Positions 1 through 8,900 are shown, counted from the stretch's first letter. The stretch: DNA of 9,078 bases from Planctomycetota bacterium (GCA_022573485.1 JACZTW010000151.1:1-9078); one strand, 5' to 3'. The notes: a model not told the origin generated them from the letters alone. Numbers and translations: made by a program.

Positions 1-315
1 CGCTAACCGCCCTGTTGCCAAGCGCTTACCGAATCTTCACAGGCCGACACCGTTGCCTCATCCACACCTTGTCGGACGCGATTCTGCCGAGTTTTTTGGC
101 CGGTCTTGGGCCTCGTTTACGCTTATGAGAATGCTGCGAGTCTGGTCACGCCGTGCAGTGTAGAATTTGGAGGAACGCGTCGCGAGCGCGCTTCGCCAGC
201 GTGCGACCCAATCAGAGCCCCAAGCGCCAGCGCGGGGTCCAAGACTTAGAATGTTTCGCAAGACCATGACAAAGGGTTCGTCGATCGGCTTGGTATCTAT
301 TGGGGTTAAGGTCCG
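1..315. other. Leading stretch without a supportable gene
   Basis: I read all three plus-strand frames and found no recognisable protein. Two frames are open from the left edge (stops near 126 and 163) and one is open from 7 to 247 without a start, so a short C-terminal tail of an upstream gene could be present but cannot be identified. The long minus-strand frame across 58-480 runs antisense into the next gene and has no recognisable motif. The stretch holds a hairpin at 218-237 and a possible gene-start relic at 251-319, listed separately. Confidence 0.5.
218..237. repeat. Small GC-rich hairpin, REP-like
   Basis: CCCC (218-221) can pair with GGGG (234-237), and GCGC (224-227) with GCGC (230-233). 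Two bulged A residues lie in the left arm and the loop is very short. The compact GC-rich form is like the small palindromic elements scattered between genes in many large bacterial genomes. No T-run follows, so it is not a classical terminator. Its function is unknown. Confidence 0.4.
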
Positions 316-319
316 ATGA
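251..319 (+). CDS. Possible 22-residue leader peptide or relic of a paralogue's 5' end
   Basis: This short frame begins MFRKTMTKGSS and ends in TGA at 317-319, inside the ATGA that starts the next gene at 316. That overlap geometry would allow translational coupling. Its first seven residues, MFRKTMT, resemble the start of the gene at 908 (MIRKTLT), and the DNA just before both starts shares TAGAATG. It may therefore be a remnant of a third copy of this gene family, left when copies recombined. No convincing Shine-Dalgarno motif is visible and the peptide is hydrophilic after the first residues. I cannot tell whether it is translated. Confidence 0.2.
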   Translation: MFRKTMTKGSSIGLVSIGVKVR

Positions 320-867
320 AGCGCCGTCGAAGAAACCGTGGTTTGCTCAAGTGGCTTGGCCTGACAGTGTCCTTGAGTTGCCTTGCCTTGTGGTGGGCGA
401 CTGCGTGGTACGCCATCTGGTACCAGCAGTACTTCTTTGACGGCAAGTATCGCCTCCATGTGGCTCTGAGCAAAGCGCATTTGTCCGTAAGCGTACAGAC
501 GTACAATGACCTGGGTATGGGCCGCTACGCGGAAGCAGGTTCAAACTGGCCCACAGGGTTCAGCATGGCCTGGGTGAGAAGACCCGGCAGGTGGATGTCC
601 TCGATGCGCTGGTCTAGCAAGATGGAGATAGAAACGATCGAGGGGATAGCGTTAGGAACTTGGAGTGGGGTCGATCTCGCGCTGTGGTTGCCCGCCGTTT
701 TCTTTGCAGTCCCGACGGGTTTTCTTTGGTACTGGGGGTGGCGACGCCGTGTCCCGCCGGGGCACTGCGAATCCTGTGGTTACGATCTGCGTGCGTCGCA
801 CGAGCGTTGTCCGGAATGTGGGACGAAATTCGACGCGGATCGTTTGAAGCTGAAAGCTGAAAGCTGA
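316..867 (+). CDS. Membrane protein with C-terminal zinc ribbon (planctomycete-type, unknown function)
   Basis: The 183-residue protein starts with a strongly basic stretch (MKRRRRN) followed by a hydrophobic segment at about 10-36, so it should have an N-in membrane anchor. A polar, Trp- and Tyr-rich region of about 80 residues follows and probably faces outward. A second membrane segment lies at about 119-141. The cytoplasmic tail carries a zinc ribbon with cysteines 151, 154, 165 and 168 (CESCGYDLRA...CPEC). This CxxCGYDLR...RCPECG ending is common in uncharacterised planctomycete membrane proteins; no biochemical role is known to me. The ATG at 316 is preceded by AAGG at 308-311, which is close (4 nt) but usable. 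The C-terminal tail after the ribbon is encoded by three perfect copies of a 7-nt repeat. The next gene is a longer paralogue 40 nt downstream, so the two may be co-transcribed, though the palindrome between them could separate them. The gene call is confident; the function is unknown. Confidence 0.8.
   Translation: MKRRRRNRGLLKWLGLTVSLSCLALWWATAWYAIWYQQYFFDGKYRLHVALSKAHLSVSVQTYNDLGMGRYAEAGSNWPTGFSMAWVRRPGRWMSSMRWSSKMEIETIEGIALGTWSGVDLALWLPAVFFAVPTGFLWYWGWRRRVPPGHCESCGYDLRASHERCPECGTKFDADRLKLKAES
847..867 (+). repeat. Three perfect copies of AAGCTGA overlapping a stop codon
   Basis: The 7-nt unit AAGCTGA is repeated three times without mismatch and encodes the last residues of the zinc-ribbon protein; its final TGA is the stop codon. 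The paralogue ending at 1951 has a single matching unit at the equivalent place. Because the unit is not a multiple of three, a change in copy number would alter only the tail after the ribbon. Confidence 0.8.
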
Positions 868-878
868 TTGCGATAAGC

Positions 879-904
879 TCCCGGCCGCATGCGGCCGGCT
901 ATAT
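879..904. repeat. REP-like palindromic repeat, copy 1
   Basis: The element contains the perfect 18-bp palindrome CCGGCCGCATGCGGCCGG (881-898) followed by CTATAT. The whole 26 nt (879-904) recurs exactly at 1963-1988, each time just after a zinc-ribbon gene. As RNA it would form a stable hairpin with a 4-nt loop. There is no U-run, so it may slow or stop transcription or protect a 3' end, but it is not a textbook terminator. It lies only 3 nt before the ATG at 908, so it occupies the place where a ribosome-binding site would be expected. Confidence 0.85.
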
Positions 905-907
905 AGA

Positions 908-1951
908 ATGATTCGGAAGACTCTCACAATCTTTTTCCTCCTCGGCCTGCTGACCAGCGCGAGCGCGTGGGCGGTGAGCTATTGGAACTGGGAGTACACG
1001 CACTGGAAAACGGAGATCGCGTTGTGGGGCGGCACGCTGGTCTATCGCCAATACGAGGCCCCGCCGGAAAAAGACGCGGGCTGGCGATGTTTCGGGTGGA
1101 TTCCCTGGCCGCAGACGCAGTGGTGGCCGCGGCGCGGATCGAGCCTGACCCACGAGTGGGCAGCGTACCCGCTGTGGATGCCGACCGCGCTGTTCGCGGT
1201 GCTCTTCTACGGCCTGCGGCTCATCTTGCTACTGCGCAGCTTTTATCGCGAACGGCACGCCCGCTGCCGGGTCTGCGGCTGCGCGGTGCAGGACTCGCTG
1301 CTGTGCTGCCGCAAGTGCCAGACGCCGGTGAGCATGTTGACCGTCGGCCGCGGGGCGCTCAGCCAAGTCTTCCTCCACTTGCTCGTCCTGACCATCTGCC
1401 TGACCGCCGCCAGCTATTGGCATTACTCGTGGACATTGAAAGGCGGCACGACCATCGCGCTGTCCAAAGGCAGCTTCATTGGCTCATGGGGCGCGGGCTC
1501 CAAACCCGCCAAACACTTCGCCGCGTACTCCAACATGAAGACCAACTGGGTGCCGAAGTTCAATTCCAGCCCATTCACCCCGCCGGGCTTCGCGCTTGTT
1601 CCGGGCACGCCGGTGTTTACGAAAATGAGCGGCCCAATCGTGTTGCAGGGCACCACCTATTACATCCTGCCTGACGGTACTGTATCAACAACGCCTCCGC
1701 CCGCCGTACCCGTCGCGCCTGCGCCCGTCCCCGGCGTTCGCACGCTGATCGTTCCGTTTTGGATTCCGCTGGGTGCGGTTGGGTTTGTGGTCTGGCGGCT
1801 GCGCTTCTCGCCGGCCAACCTCCGCCGGCGCCGGATGAAGCTTGGCCTGTGTCTGGTCTGCGGCTACGATCTCCGGGCGTCTGAACGGCGCTGTCCGGAA
1901 TGCGGAACGGAATTCGAGGTGGATCGTCTGATACTGAAAGCTGATCGCTGA
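908..1951 (+). CDS. Tandemly duplicated membrane/zinc-ribbon protein (unknown function)
   Basis: The 347-residue protein is built from two copies of the architecture seen once in the preceding gene. Unit 1 has a signal-anchor at about 5-24, a Trp-rich outer region, a membrane segment at about 91-111 and a ribbon with cysteines 120, 123, 134 and 137. Unit 2 has a membrane segment at about 152-171, an outer loop ending in a Pro/Ala/Val-rich linker (about 262-276), a membrane segment at about 280-297 and a ribbon with cysteines 315, 318, 329 and 332. Both ribbons have identical spacing (CxxC-x10-CxxC). Only the second carries the standard CGYDLRAS....CPECG text; the first has diverged (CRVCGCAVQ...). 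No good Shine-Dalgarno motif precedes the ATG, because the palindrome sits directly upstream. The protein probably has four membrane spans with both ribbons cytoplasmic. Its role is unknown; zinc binding is inferred from the cysteine pattern. Confidence 0.8.
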   Translation: MIRKTLTIFFLLGLLTSASAWAVSYWNWEYTHWKTEIALWGGTLVYRQYEAPPEKDAGWRCFGWIPWPQTQWWPRRGSSLTHEWAAYPLWMPTALFAVLFYGLRLILLLRSFYRERHARCRVCGCAVQDSLLCCRKCQTPVSMLTVGRGALSQVFLHLLVLTICLTAASYWHYSWTLKGGTTIALSKGSFIGSWGAGSKPAKHFAAYSNMKTNWVPKFNSSPFTPPGFALVPGTPVFTKMSGPIVLQGTTYYILPDGTVSTTPPPAVPVAPAPVPGVRTLIVPFWIPLGAVGFVVWRLRFSPANLRRRRMKLGLCLVCGYDLRASERRCPECGTEFEVDRLILKADR

Positions 1952-1962
1952 CCACTGAGCGT

Positions 1963-1988
1963 TCCCGGCCGCATGCGGCCGGCTATAT
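1963..1988. repeat. REP-like palindromic repeat, copy 2, between convergent genes
   Basis: This is an exact second copy of the 26-nt element at 879-904, with its palindromic core at 1965-1982. It lies 12 nt after the stop of the duplicated zinc-ribbon gene, in the 106-nt gap facing the convergent minus-strand gene that ends at 2058. A symmetric hairpin here could act on transcripts from both sides. The rest of the gap (1989-2057) shows no other feature. Confidence 0.85.
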
Positions 1989-2057
1989 GAAGAGGTGCGC
2001 GAGTCGGTGGAGACCGAGGTGTAAGAGGAACTTACTGCTCGCTGCTTGCGAAACGCA

Positions 2058-3491
2058 CTACTGGTCAACAACTGCTTCGAGTTCCAGGCGTGGCGTCGGC
2101 TGTTCGTCCGGTAGGAAGAATCGGCTGACGTAGTAACCGCCGATCGCCAGCACGCCTGCGAGCAACCCGCCGTAGAGCGCCGTATTTCTCACCAGCGCCG
2201 CCAGGCCGAACTCGCGGACATAGAGCGCGATGAAGTCGTTGCCGATGTGCCAATCGGGTTTGAGTGGATTGAACGGTGCGATCGCGTCGTACGTGAAAGT
2301 GCCCACCAAGTGGTGCACGATGGCCACGATGCCGGACCACAGCAGAAACTTCTTCAGAGCAGGCCGGCGCTCCAGCATCGGCCAACCCAACATGATCAGA
2401 AAGGCCAGCAGAGGCACGGTCTCGATCATCATGCGCGATCCGAAGCTCAGCGCCCCATTCCAGCACCACCACTTCGAGAACAAAAGCCAGTGGCCAATGA
2501 CGCCGAGAAACACCCACACCGCCAGATCATTCTGCGTGGTTACGGCCTTGCGCCGCAGACATTGCACGCCGATCCACACGCCGATCAGCAGAAACGGCGA
2601 GTAAAACAGCAGGCCACACGCCGGACTGATCAGCAGCCCGACGGCGCCTTCGAGCATGTTGCCCGTGAACGCGTCTTTGGCGTAGTGCGAATAGCCGGTC
2701 GTCAGCGGCCCTCCAAAGGCGGCGGTGTTGTAAAAGAGCGTCAGTACGGGAAACACCAGCCCGCCCAGCACCACAAACGGCACGAAGCGTCGCCAGGCCT
2801 GCCGAGTCAGAAAAACGCCCAGCGGCAAACCGGCCACAAACACGGCCGGCAACCGCGACGCCACACACAAACCCGCCAGCAGCCCAGCCACAACAGCCCA
2901 CCGTGCCGACATCGCAGGGCGAATCAAGATCAGCAACATCAGCGCCAAGCAAACATTGGGCACTACTTGATTGGTCAAATGGCTGCCGATGTGATGCCAC
3001 GCCGCGCTGCCCAGCACCACGCAGAACGTCAGAAACACAGCCCATCGGCCCGGCATGATCGTGCGAAACGCTGCCGCCAGCGCGCCCGCGAAGACCGCCG
3101 ATAACACGAGTGCGACGATCCGGCCATATCCCAGCCAAAAGTAGTCGTTGTCGAGCCGCGCGTCCCACGCCACCAGCGGCGCGAACAGCGGCGTCACCAG
3201 CAGGCCCGTCCACATCGGATACTTGGAGTACAGGCCGTTGTCGCTACGCACCGCCCAATAGCGTTCACCCTCCGGCTCACGCTCCAGCACAGCCGTGAAC
3301 TCACTCAACTCGAAGTTGCCTTGGCTCGCCAGGCTCACCGGCACGAGCACGTTGGGAATGTTGTCGTTGTGAAACACGCGGATGTTGACCGCGCCCAGAA
3401 GCAGCGCCACCCACACCCCGACCAGCACCCCGAATCGCCGGCGCGGAATAGGCGCATCAAACAGAGAAATGATCTCCCGTATTTTCCGCAA
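2058..3491 (-). CDS. Polytopic membrane protein, GT-C glycosyltransferase-like
   Basis: The 477-residue protein has about 11-13 hydrophobic segments (for example about 20-38, 120-142, 148-164, 176-191, 236-254, 284-309, 356-374 and 438-458). Several motifs recur in uncharacterised bacterial GT-C/PMT-like membrane proteins that use lipid-linked sugars. These are YSKYPMWTGLLVTPLF (88-103), YNTAAFGGPLTTGY (254-267) and SKWWCWNGALSFGSRMM (339-355). An acidic residue in the first outer loop (D43 in FHNDNIPN) is where GT-C enzymes place a catalytic Asp, but I cannot align it with certainty. The start is TTG: GGAAG lies 7 nt upstream, the next in-frame Met is residue 93, and an in-frame stop lies about 15 codons upstream. 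It sits downstream of the secretion ATPase on the same strand, separated by a 292-nt repeat-rich gap, so a shared operon is doubtful. The membrane protein call is sure; transferase activity is inferred. Confidence 0.75.
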   Translation of the reverse strand: MRKIREIISLFDAPIPRRRFGVLVGVWVALLLGAVNIRVFHNDNIPNVLVPVSLASQGNFELSEFTAVLEREPEGERYWAVRSDNGLYSKYPMWTGLLVTPLFAPLVAWDARLDNDYFWLGYGRIVALVLSAVFAGALAAAFRTIMPGRWAVFLTFCVVLGSAAWHHIGSHLTNQVVPNVCLALMLLILIRPAMSARWAVVAGLLAGLCVASRLPAVFVAGLPLGVFLTRQAWRRFVPFVVLGGLVFPVLTLFYNTAAFGGPLTTGYSHYAKDAFTGNMLEGAVGLLISPACGLLFYSPFLLIGVWIGVQCLRRKAVTTQNDLAVWVFLGVIGHWLLFSKWWCWNGALSFGSRMMIETVPLLAFLIMLGWPMLERRPALKKFLLWSGIVAIVHHLVGTFTYDAIAPFNPLKPDWHIGNDFIALYVREFGLAALVRNTALYGGLLAGVLAIGGYYVSRFFLPDEQPTPRLELEAVVDQ

Positions 3492-3552
3492 GAGGCGACT
3501 TCCAGATCGGCGAAAGTCATTGGCGAATTCGCGAGGCAGCGGCTTTTATTAA

Positions 3553-3770
3553 CCGCAGAGATCGCGGAGAACGCAGAGAACCAAGAAGAGAAAAGAGAAA
3601 AGAGAAAAAGGGAAGGGAGAAGCGCCTCGCCGGCACTTATGGTCATAGATGAATTACACGTTCTCTCTATTTCCCATTCTCCATTCTATTCCTTCGTGCC
3701 TTTGTGTCTTTGTGGCAAAATTCAGCTTCATACACAGCGCAACGCTCTGCGCTCTCTGCGATCTCTGCGG
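3553..3770. repeat. Intergenic inverted-repeat element with CGCAGAG units
   Basis: The left arm (3553-3578) and right arm (3745-3770) are inverted copies matching at 24 of 26 positions. The left arm consists of three 9-nt units of the type CGCAGAGAx (3554-3580). Inside lie a purine-only run (3583-3622), a pyrimidine-rich stretch (about 3661-3695) that could partly pair with it, and the motif CCTTTGTGTCTTTGTGGC (3698-3715). Strings of CGCAGAG and of CTTTGTG/CTTTGTGG are, from general knowledge, frequent in spacers of planctomycetes and other environmental bacteria. The element fills nearly all of the gap between two minus-strand genes and ends 13 nt from the stop codon of the ATPase gene. No protein is encoded. 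It may be a non-autonomous mobile repeat or a processing/termination structure. Confidence 0.7.
3583..3622 (+). repeat. 40-nt uninterrupted purine run with GAGAAAA tandem units
   Basis: All 40 bases are A or G on the plus strand, including three perfect copies of GAGAAAA at 3588-3608. Such homopurine-homopyrimidine runs can adopt unusual DNA structures. The minus-strand transcript reading through would carry a polypyrimidine tract. No function is assigned. Confidence 0.75.
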
Positions 3771-3783
3771 CAAATCTCTTCTC

Positions 3784-5454
<1,671 letters not shown>

Positions 5455-5867
5455 AATCGATCCGCCTGTATCTTCCCCGTTGTCTGATGGCGCGAATTCC
5501 CCGCGCCGCGAATTATCCACTTATACCCCATCATCGGCCACCCGGTTGCACAACTCGCCCTCGGCGGATTCGACCTGTACCCCACAATTATGGGACTCGT
5601 TCTCGCTGATGCGGCAACGAGTCACCTTAGGACGTCATTAAAACTAGTTCCGACAAGAGGTTACGCAAGCATCCTAAGAAAGTGGATTCCAACATCCGAT
5701 GTCCCTGGCCAGCAACGAGAAGAACCAGAGTGAGCTTCTGCCTGTATGGAGGATTGAGTTCAACGAGTTTCGATGGCCATGACGATTGATCTTAACATAC
5801 TATACAATAAAGAGTTATGTGCCTATCAGAATACTGTGTAACATTTCCACATACATGCAGTCAGTAT

Positions 5868-5901
5868 TATTATTGCATATTTGACATCGCGTGCAACAAT
5901 A
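5868..5901. promoter_or_regulatory. Candidate operator dyad for the XRE domain
   Basis: TATTATTGCA (5868-5877) and TGCAACAATA (5892-5901) are inverted repeats matching at 9 of 10 positions, with a 14-nt spacer. The half-sites are 24 nt apart centre to centre, near two turns of the helix, and the spacer contains a perfect TTGACA. Binding here by the dimeric XRE-type domain of the downstream protein would block RNA polymerase. Autorepression is usual for HTH-containing antitoxins; for this protein it is an inference. Confidence 0.5.
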
Positions 5902-5910
5902 GTCTTAGAT
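5881..5910 (+). promoter_or_regulatory. Candidate sigma-70-type promoter of the NACHT-HEPN pair
   Basis: A perfect -35 hexamer TTGACA (5881-5886) is followed after 18 nt by a weak -10, TTAGAT (5905-5910). A better -10 match, GATAAT (5908-5913), is spaced too far (21 nt). The start codon is 26 nt after the -10, so the leader would be very short. The -35 is convincing; the -10 is not. Confidence 0.4.
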
Positions 5911-5927
5911 AATAAACAGAACCACAT

Positions 5928-5931
5928 GGAG
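5928..5931 (+). promoter_or_regulatory. Ribosome-binding site of the NACHT gene
   Basis: GGAG lies 5 nt before the ATG at 5937. It favours this ATG over the out-of-frame ATG at 5926 that overlaps it, and the HTH domain begins directly at this start. Confidence 0.6.
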
Positions 5932-5936
5932 ATCAC

Positions 5937-8900
5937 ATGCGACTCGATGGCCAGAAACTGCGGACACTGATGGAAGAAAGAAGCTTGACCCAGGCCGAGC
6001 TGGGAACGCGGGCGAGCTTGGCGAGGCCAACGATTGGCCGGCTTCTTCAGAACGCTTCGACGCAGATCCACGCGAATACAGAACGAAAGCTCTCGCAGGC
6101 TTTAGGGCTGCCAATCGGCAGCCTGGATGCGGATAACCTCTCCACGCAATACCTATCGGCGGTTGCACGGGCGCACGAGGCACTGGACCTCACCGGCCTC
6201 GGCTTGATCCAGGATCGAGAACCGATCCCGATGGATCTTGCTTATGCGCCGCTGAGCGTCCGTCGCAGGCTTATGGGTGGGAACTGCGAGCCGCGTGCGC
6301 ATGATCGCTCGATTCAAATGCGGGCGGAACAGACAGCGATGCCGCTTTCGCGGGCGCTCGAATTATCGAAAAGTATTTTCCTTCTCGGCCCCCCAGGCTC
6401 CGGAAAGACGACTTCTCTCCGTCATATCGCCCGCGCCTATGCGCAGGGTCGTCAAGAAGAATTGTTATATCCAAAGAGTCAACTTGTCCCGGTCGTAGTG
6501 CGACTGGCCTCATTGGCCGAGCATCTTCAAATTGACAAGCGCGCGGACTTGTTTGCTGTAGCGATTTCCGAACTTGAACTCCACGACAGCGAACCCACGG
6601 TGGCGTGGCTGCACGCGTGTGCGAGCAGCGGCAACGTGTTATTCCTGCTTGATGGTCTGGATGAAGTTCCGGATCCGGATCAGCAGGCCTTGGTGCTTGA
6701 ATGCTTGCGACCGATTCTGAGGAAATACAAGGAAGCCTGCGCCGTGATTACGAGCCGTGAGGTGGGTTTTGATTTCCCAAATCTCCGTCCGCACTTCGAT
6801 GTGTACTTGGTTGAGCCACTCACTCGAAGTGTGATCGAGAAGTTCATTGGGACGTGGCAGGCATCCCGTCACCACCACCCGCCGAGTCGCAAGTGCAAGT
6901 CATGCGAGCAAGACGGCAATCGACTGCAACACGCCATTTTCGAGAACTCTCAGATTTCAGCGCTCGCCGGCAATCCGATGATTCTGACCATCCTCTGTCT
7001 CCTTCATGAGGCCGGCGCTGCTCTACCGCAAAGGCGATGCGAGTTGTACGAGAAAATCTCTGAGACATTTCTTTTCTGCTGGGAGGAAAAGAAACGCAAA
7101 GCCGGCGCCGCCGCTTCGGATCGAGCGCTCACGCTCGAAAATCGAGAAGTGCTCTGGGCACTGGAATCTCTGGCGCTGCACATGCAGGAAAACGATATCA
7201 CTCTTTTCCCGAGATTCCTTCTTTTGCAGTACTTCAACACTTTCCTCCGTGACGAACTCGGCCTCGAAGCGGATGACGCCCGACTGGCCGCCGACACACT
7301 GACCTGGAGCCTCCAGGCGCGCTCCGGTCTGCTGCGTGAATTGGGACCGGAGCGATACGGTTTCTCACATCGAGCATTTCAAGAGTATTTTGCCGCGCGA
7401 GCGATCCTGGCACACCCCGATCCTCTCGACCGCTTACGGCCCTACCTCTATCACCCAGGTTGGCATGAGGTTGTTCGGCTTGTCGCAGCGCAGTTGGACC
7501 GTCGACGTGCTCCCCAATTGATCAGAATGCTCCTGGACGACCCCGATCCAACAGGAAGATTCCTGAACCGCGGACTTCTATTGGCCTTGGAGTGTCTGGC
7601 CGACGGTGCCCCTATCCATGAAAAGGAACTGCTCGACGAACTGCACATCCGAACGATCGATCTTGGTAAGACCAAGTGGCTAGGATTGCCGTTAAGTGCA
7701 ATCGGCTCGCTACTTGAACTAGAGACCACACGGCTGCGGGCATTCGCAAGCGAAACGCTTGATCAGCTTCTTGAGGTCGCCAGACAATACTCAGAGCCAG
7801 AACAGGCGGATCTGTTAGAGTTCGCGGTGAATTCAACTGCATCGGCCAACCCTCCATCCGATGCCGCCATCGGCAGCCGGACGATCGGCGCGCTTGTGCA
7901 ATGTTTGCACGAAGATGAATCCGCAGACGAACGTGGTTCCGCCGCCGCATTACTTGGCGCACACGCCGCATCAGGAACGAAAGTACGGGAGGAGTTGATT
8001 CGCGCACTGACGAAGGAGATGGAGCCAGATGTTCGAGGAAGCATTGCTTGGGCTTTGCGTAGCGTTGCGCATCGGAGAGATGTAAAGGAAGCTCTGTTTG
8101 CAGGATTCAAGTCTGATCACGACCAGAGTGTCCGAGAGACGTGCGCCGTCGCGCTCGCGACCGCGGCGCGTCATGATCGGGTCATTCAGGGCGAGTTTGT
8201 CTCTGTCCTGTCGTCTCGAAACAATGGATCGTGTAAGGCCGGTGCGGCCCGGGGGCTTCAACTTTGTGTTGAGGACGATGAAGAACTCCAGCAGTTGTTA
8301 TGGAGCAGACTCGAAGACGCGAAAGAAGAAGAACTTGTTCGGATCGCTTGCCTCTGGGCACTAGAGGAAGTCTTGGCTTCTCGCTCGCACGGCCTCAATG
8401 GCGTTGCGGCCCTGATCACTCAGCCTGAGAACACTCTACTCGTTCGTGTGGCCGCACAGATACTCGCACGTCTTGCGCGTGCCGGCAAGGCTGAATGGAC
8501 CCGGCTCCCAATCGAGAAGATTGAGCAGGTTCTAATATCCATCGAGGATCCCTGCCCACATGAATTCGATGCGCTTTGTTCGCTCATCGACGGGCGGGAG
8601 CGGCGGAAGTTTGTTCTCGCTCGAGAAAAGCGAATCGAGAACGCGCTCTCGGAGTTTGATGCTCGCCTGGAGGTCGTCTTTATCTTTGGATCGGCGGCGA
8701 AACTCGAGCAAGACCGTGAAAGCGACCTGGATCTCATGGTCATCGGCGACGTTTCTCTTCGAGATTTGACTCCGGCGCTCAAGCGACTTGAACTCGAACT
8801 CGGCCGCCAAATGAACGCCGTCATTTATTCAAAAGAAGAATGGTCTTCGCGCCTCAAGGAAAGGAATCCTTTCGCCCTGAACGTTTGGAATGGCGAGAAG

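Larger units (their letters stand above)
5521..5936. other. Divergent spacer; AT-rich boundary of the accessory gene pair
   Basis: The gap separates the divergent ATPase and NACHT genes and carries no supportable gene. The part next to the ATPase is GC-rich like its surroundings and holds an imperfect palindrome, CCCACAATTATGGG (5581-5594). On the minus strand, TATAAG and GATAAT close to 5510-5523 are possible -10 elements for the ATPase gene, but no well-spaced -35 is visible. From about 5780 the sequence becomes clearly AT-rich (for example TATACAATAA at 5801-5810 and TATTATTATT at 5865-5874). That part holds the promoter and operator candidates for the NACHT gene. The shift in composition agrees with an acquired module but does not prove it. 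Confidence 0.5.

Noticed and set aside
58..480. 140-codon minus-strand open frame
   Set aside because: It overlaps the start of the zinc-ribbon gene in antisense, has no domain-like pattern, and part of it reads through the GC-rich hairpin at 218-237.
967..1674. 235-codon plus-strand frame inside the duplicated zinc-ribbon gene
   Set aside because: It is a shifted frame; the true frame is fixed by two regular cysteine ribbons and membrane segments.
1987..2135. Short plus-strand frame starting at the ATG after palindrome copy 2 (MKRCASRW...)
   Set aside because: It has the same position relative to the palindrome as the start of the gene at 908, but its sequence is not like the family and it runs into the convergent gene.
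2247..3104. 285-codon plus-strand open frame
   Set aside because: It is antisense to the polytopic membrane protein and rich in Gln, His and Arg, as expected from reading hydrophobic codons backwards.
3553..3770. CRISPR-like array
   Set aside because: The repeat units are 9 nt and contiguous, with no unique spacers of regular length; the structure is an inverted repeat.
5786..5808. Promoter from TTGATC and TATACAAT
   Set aside because: The hexamers are only about 9 nt apart, too close for a sigma-70-type promoter.
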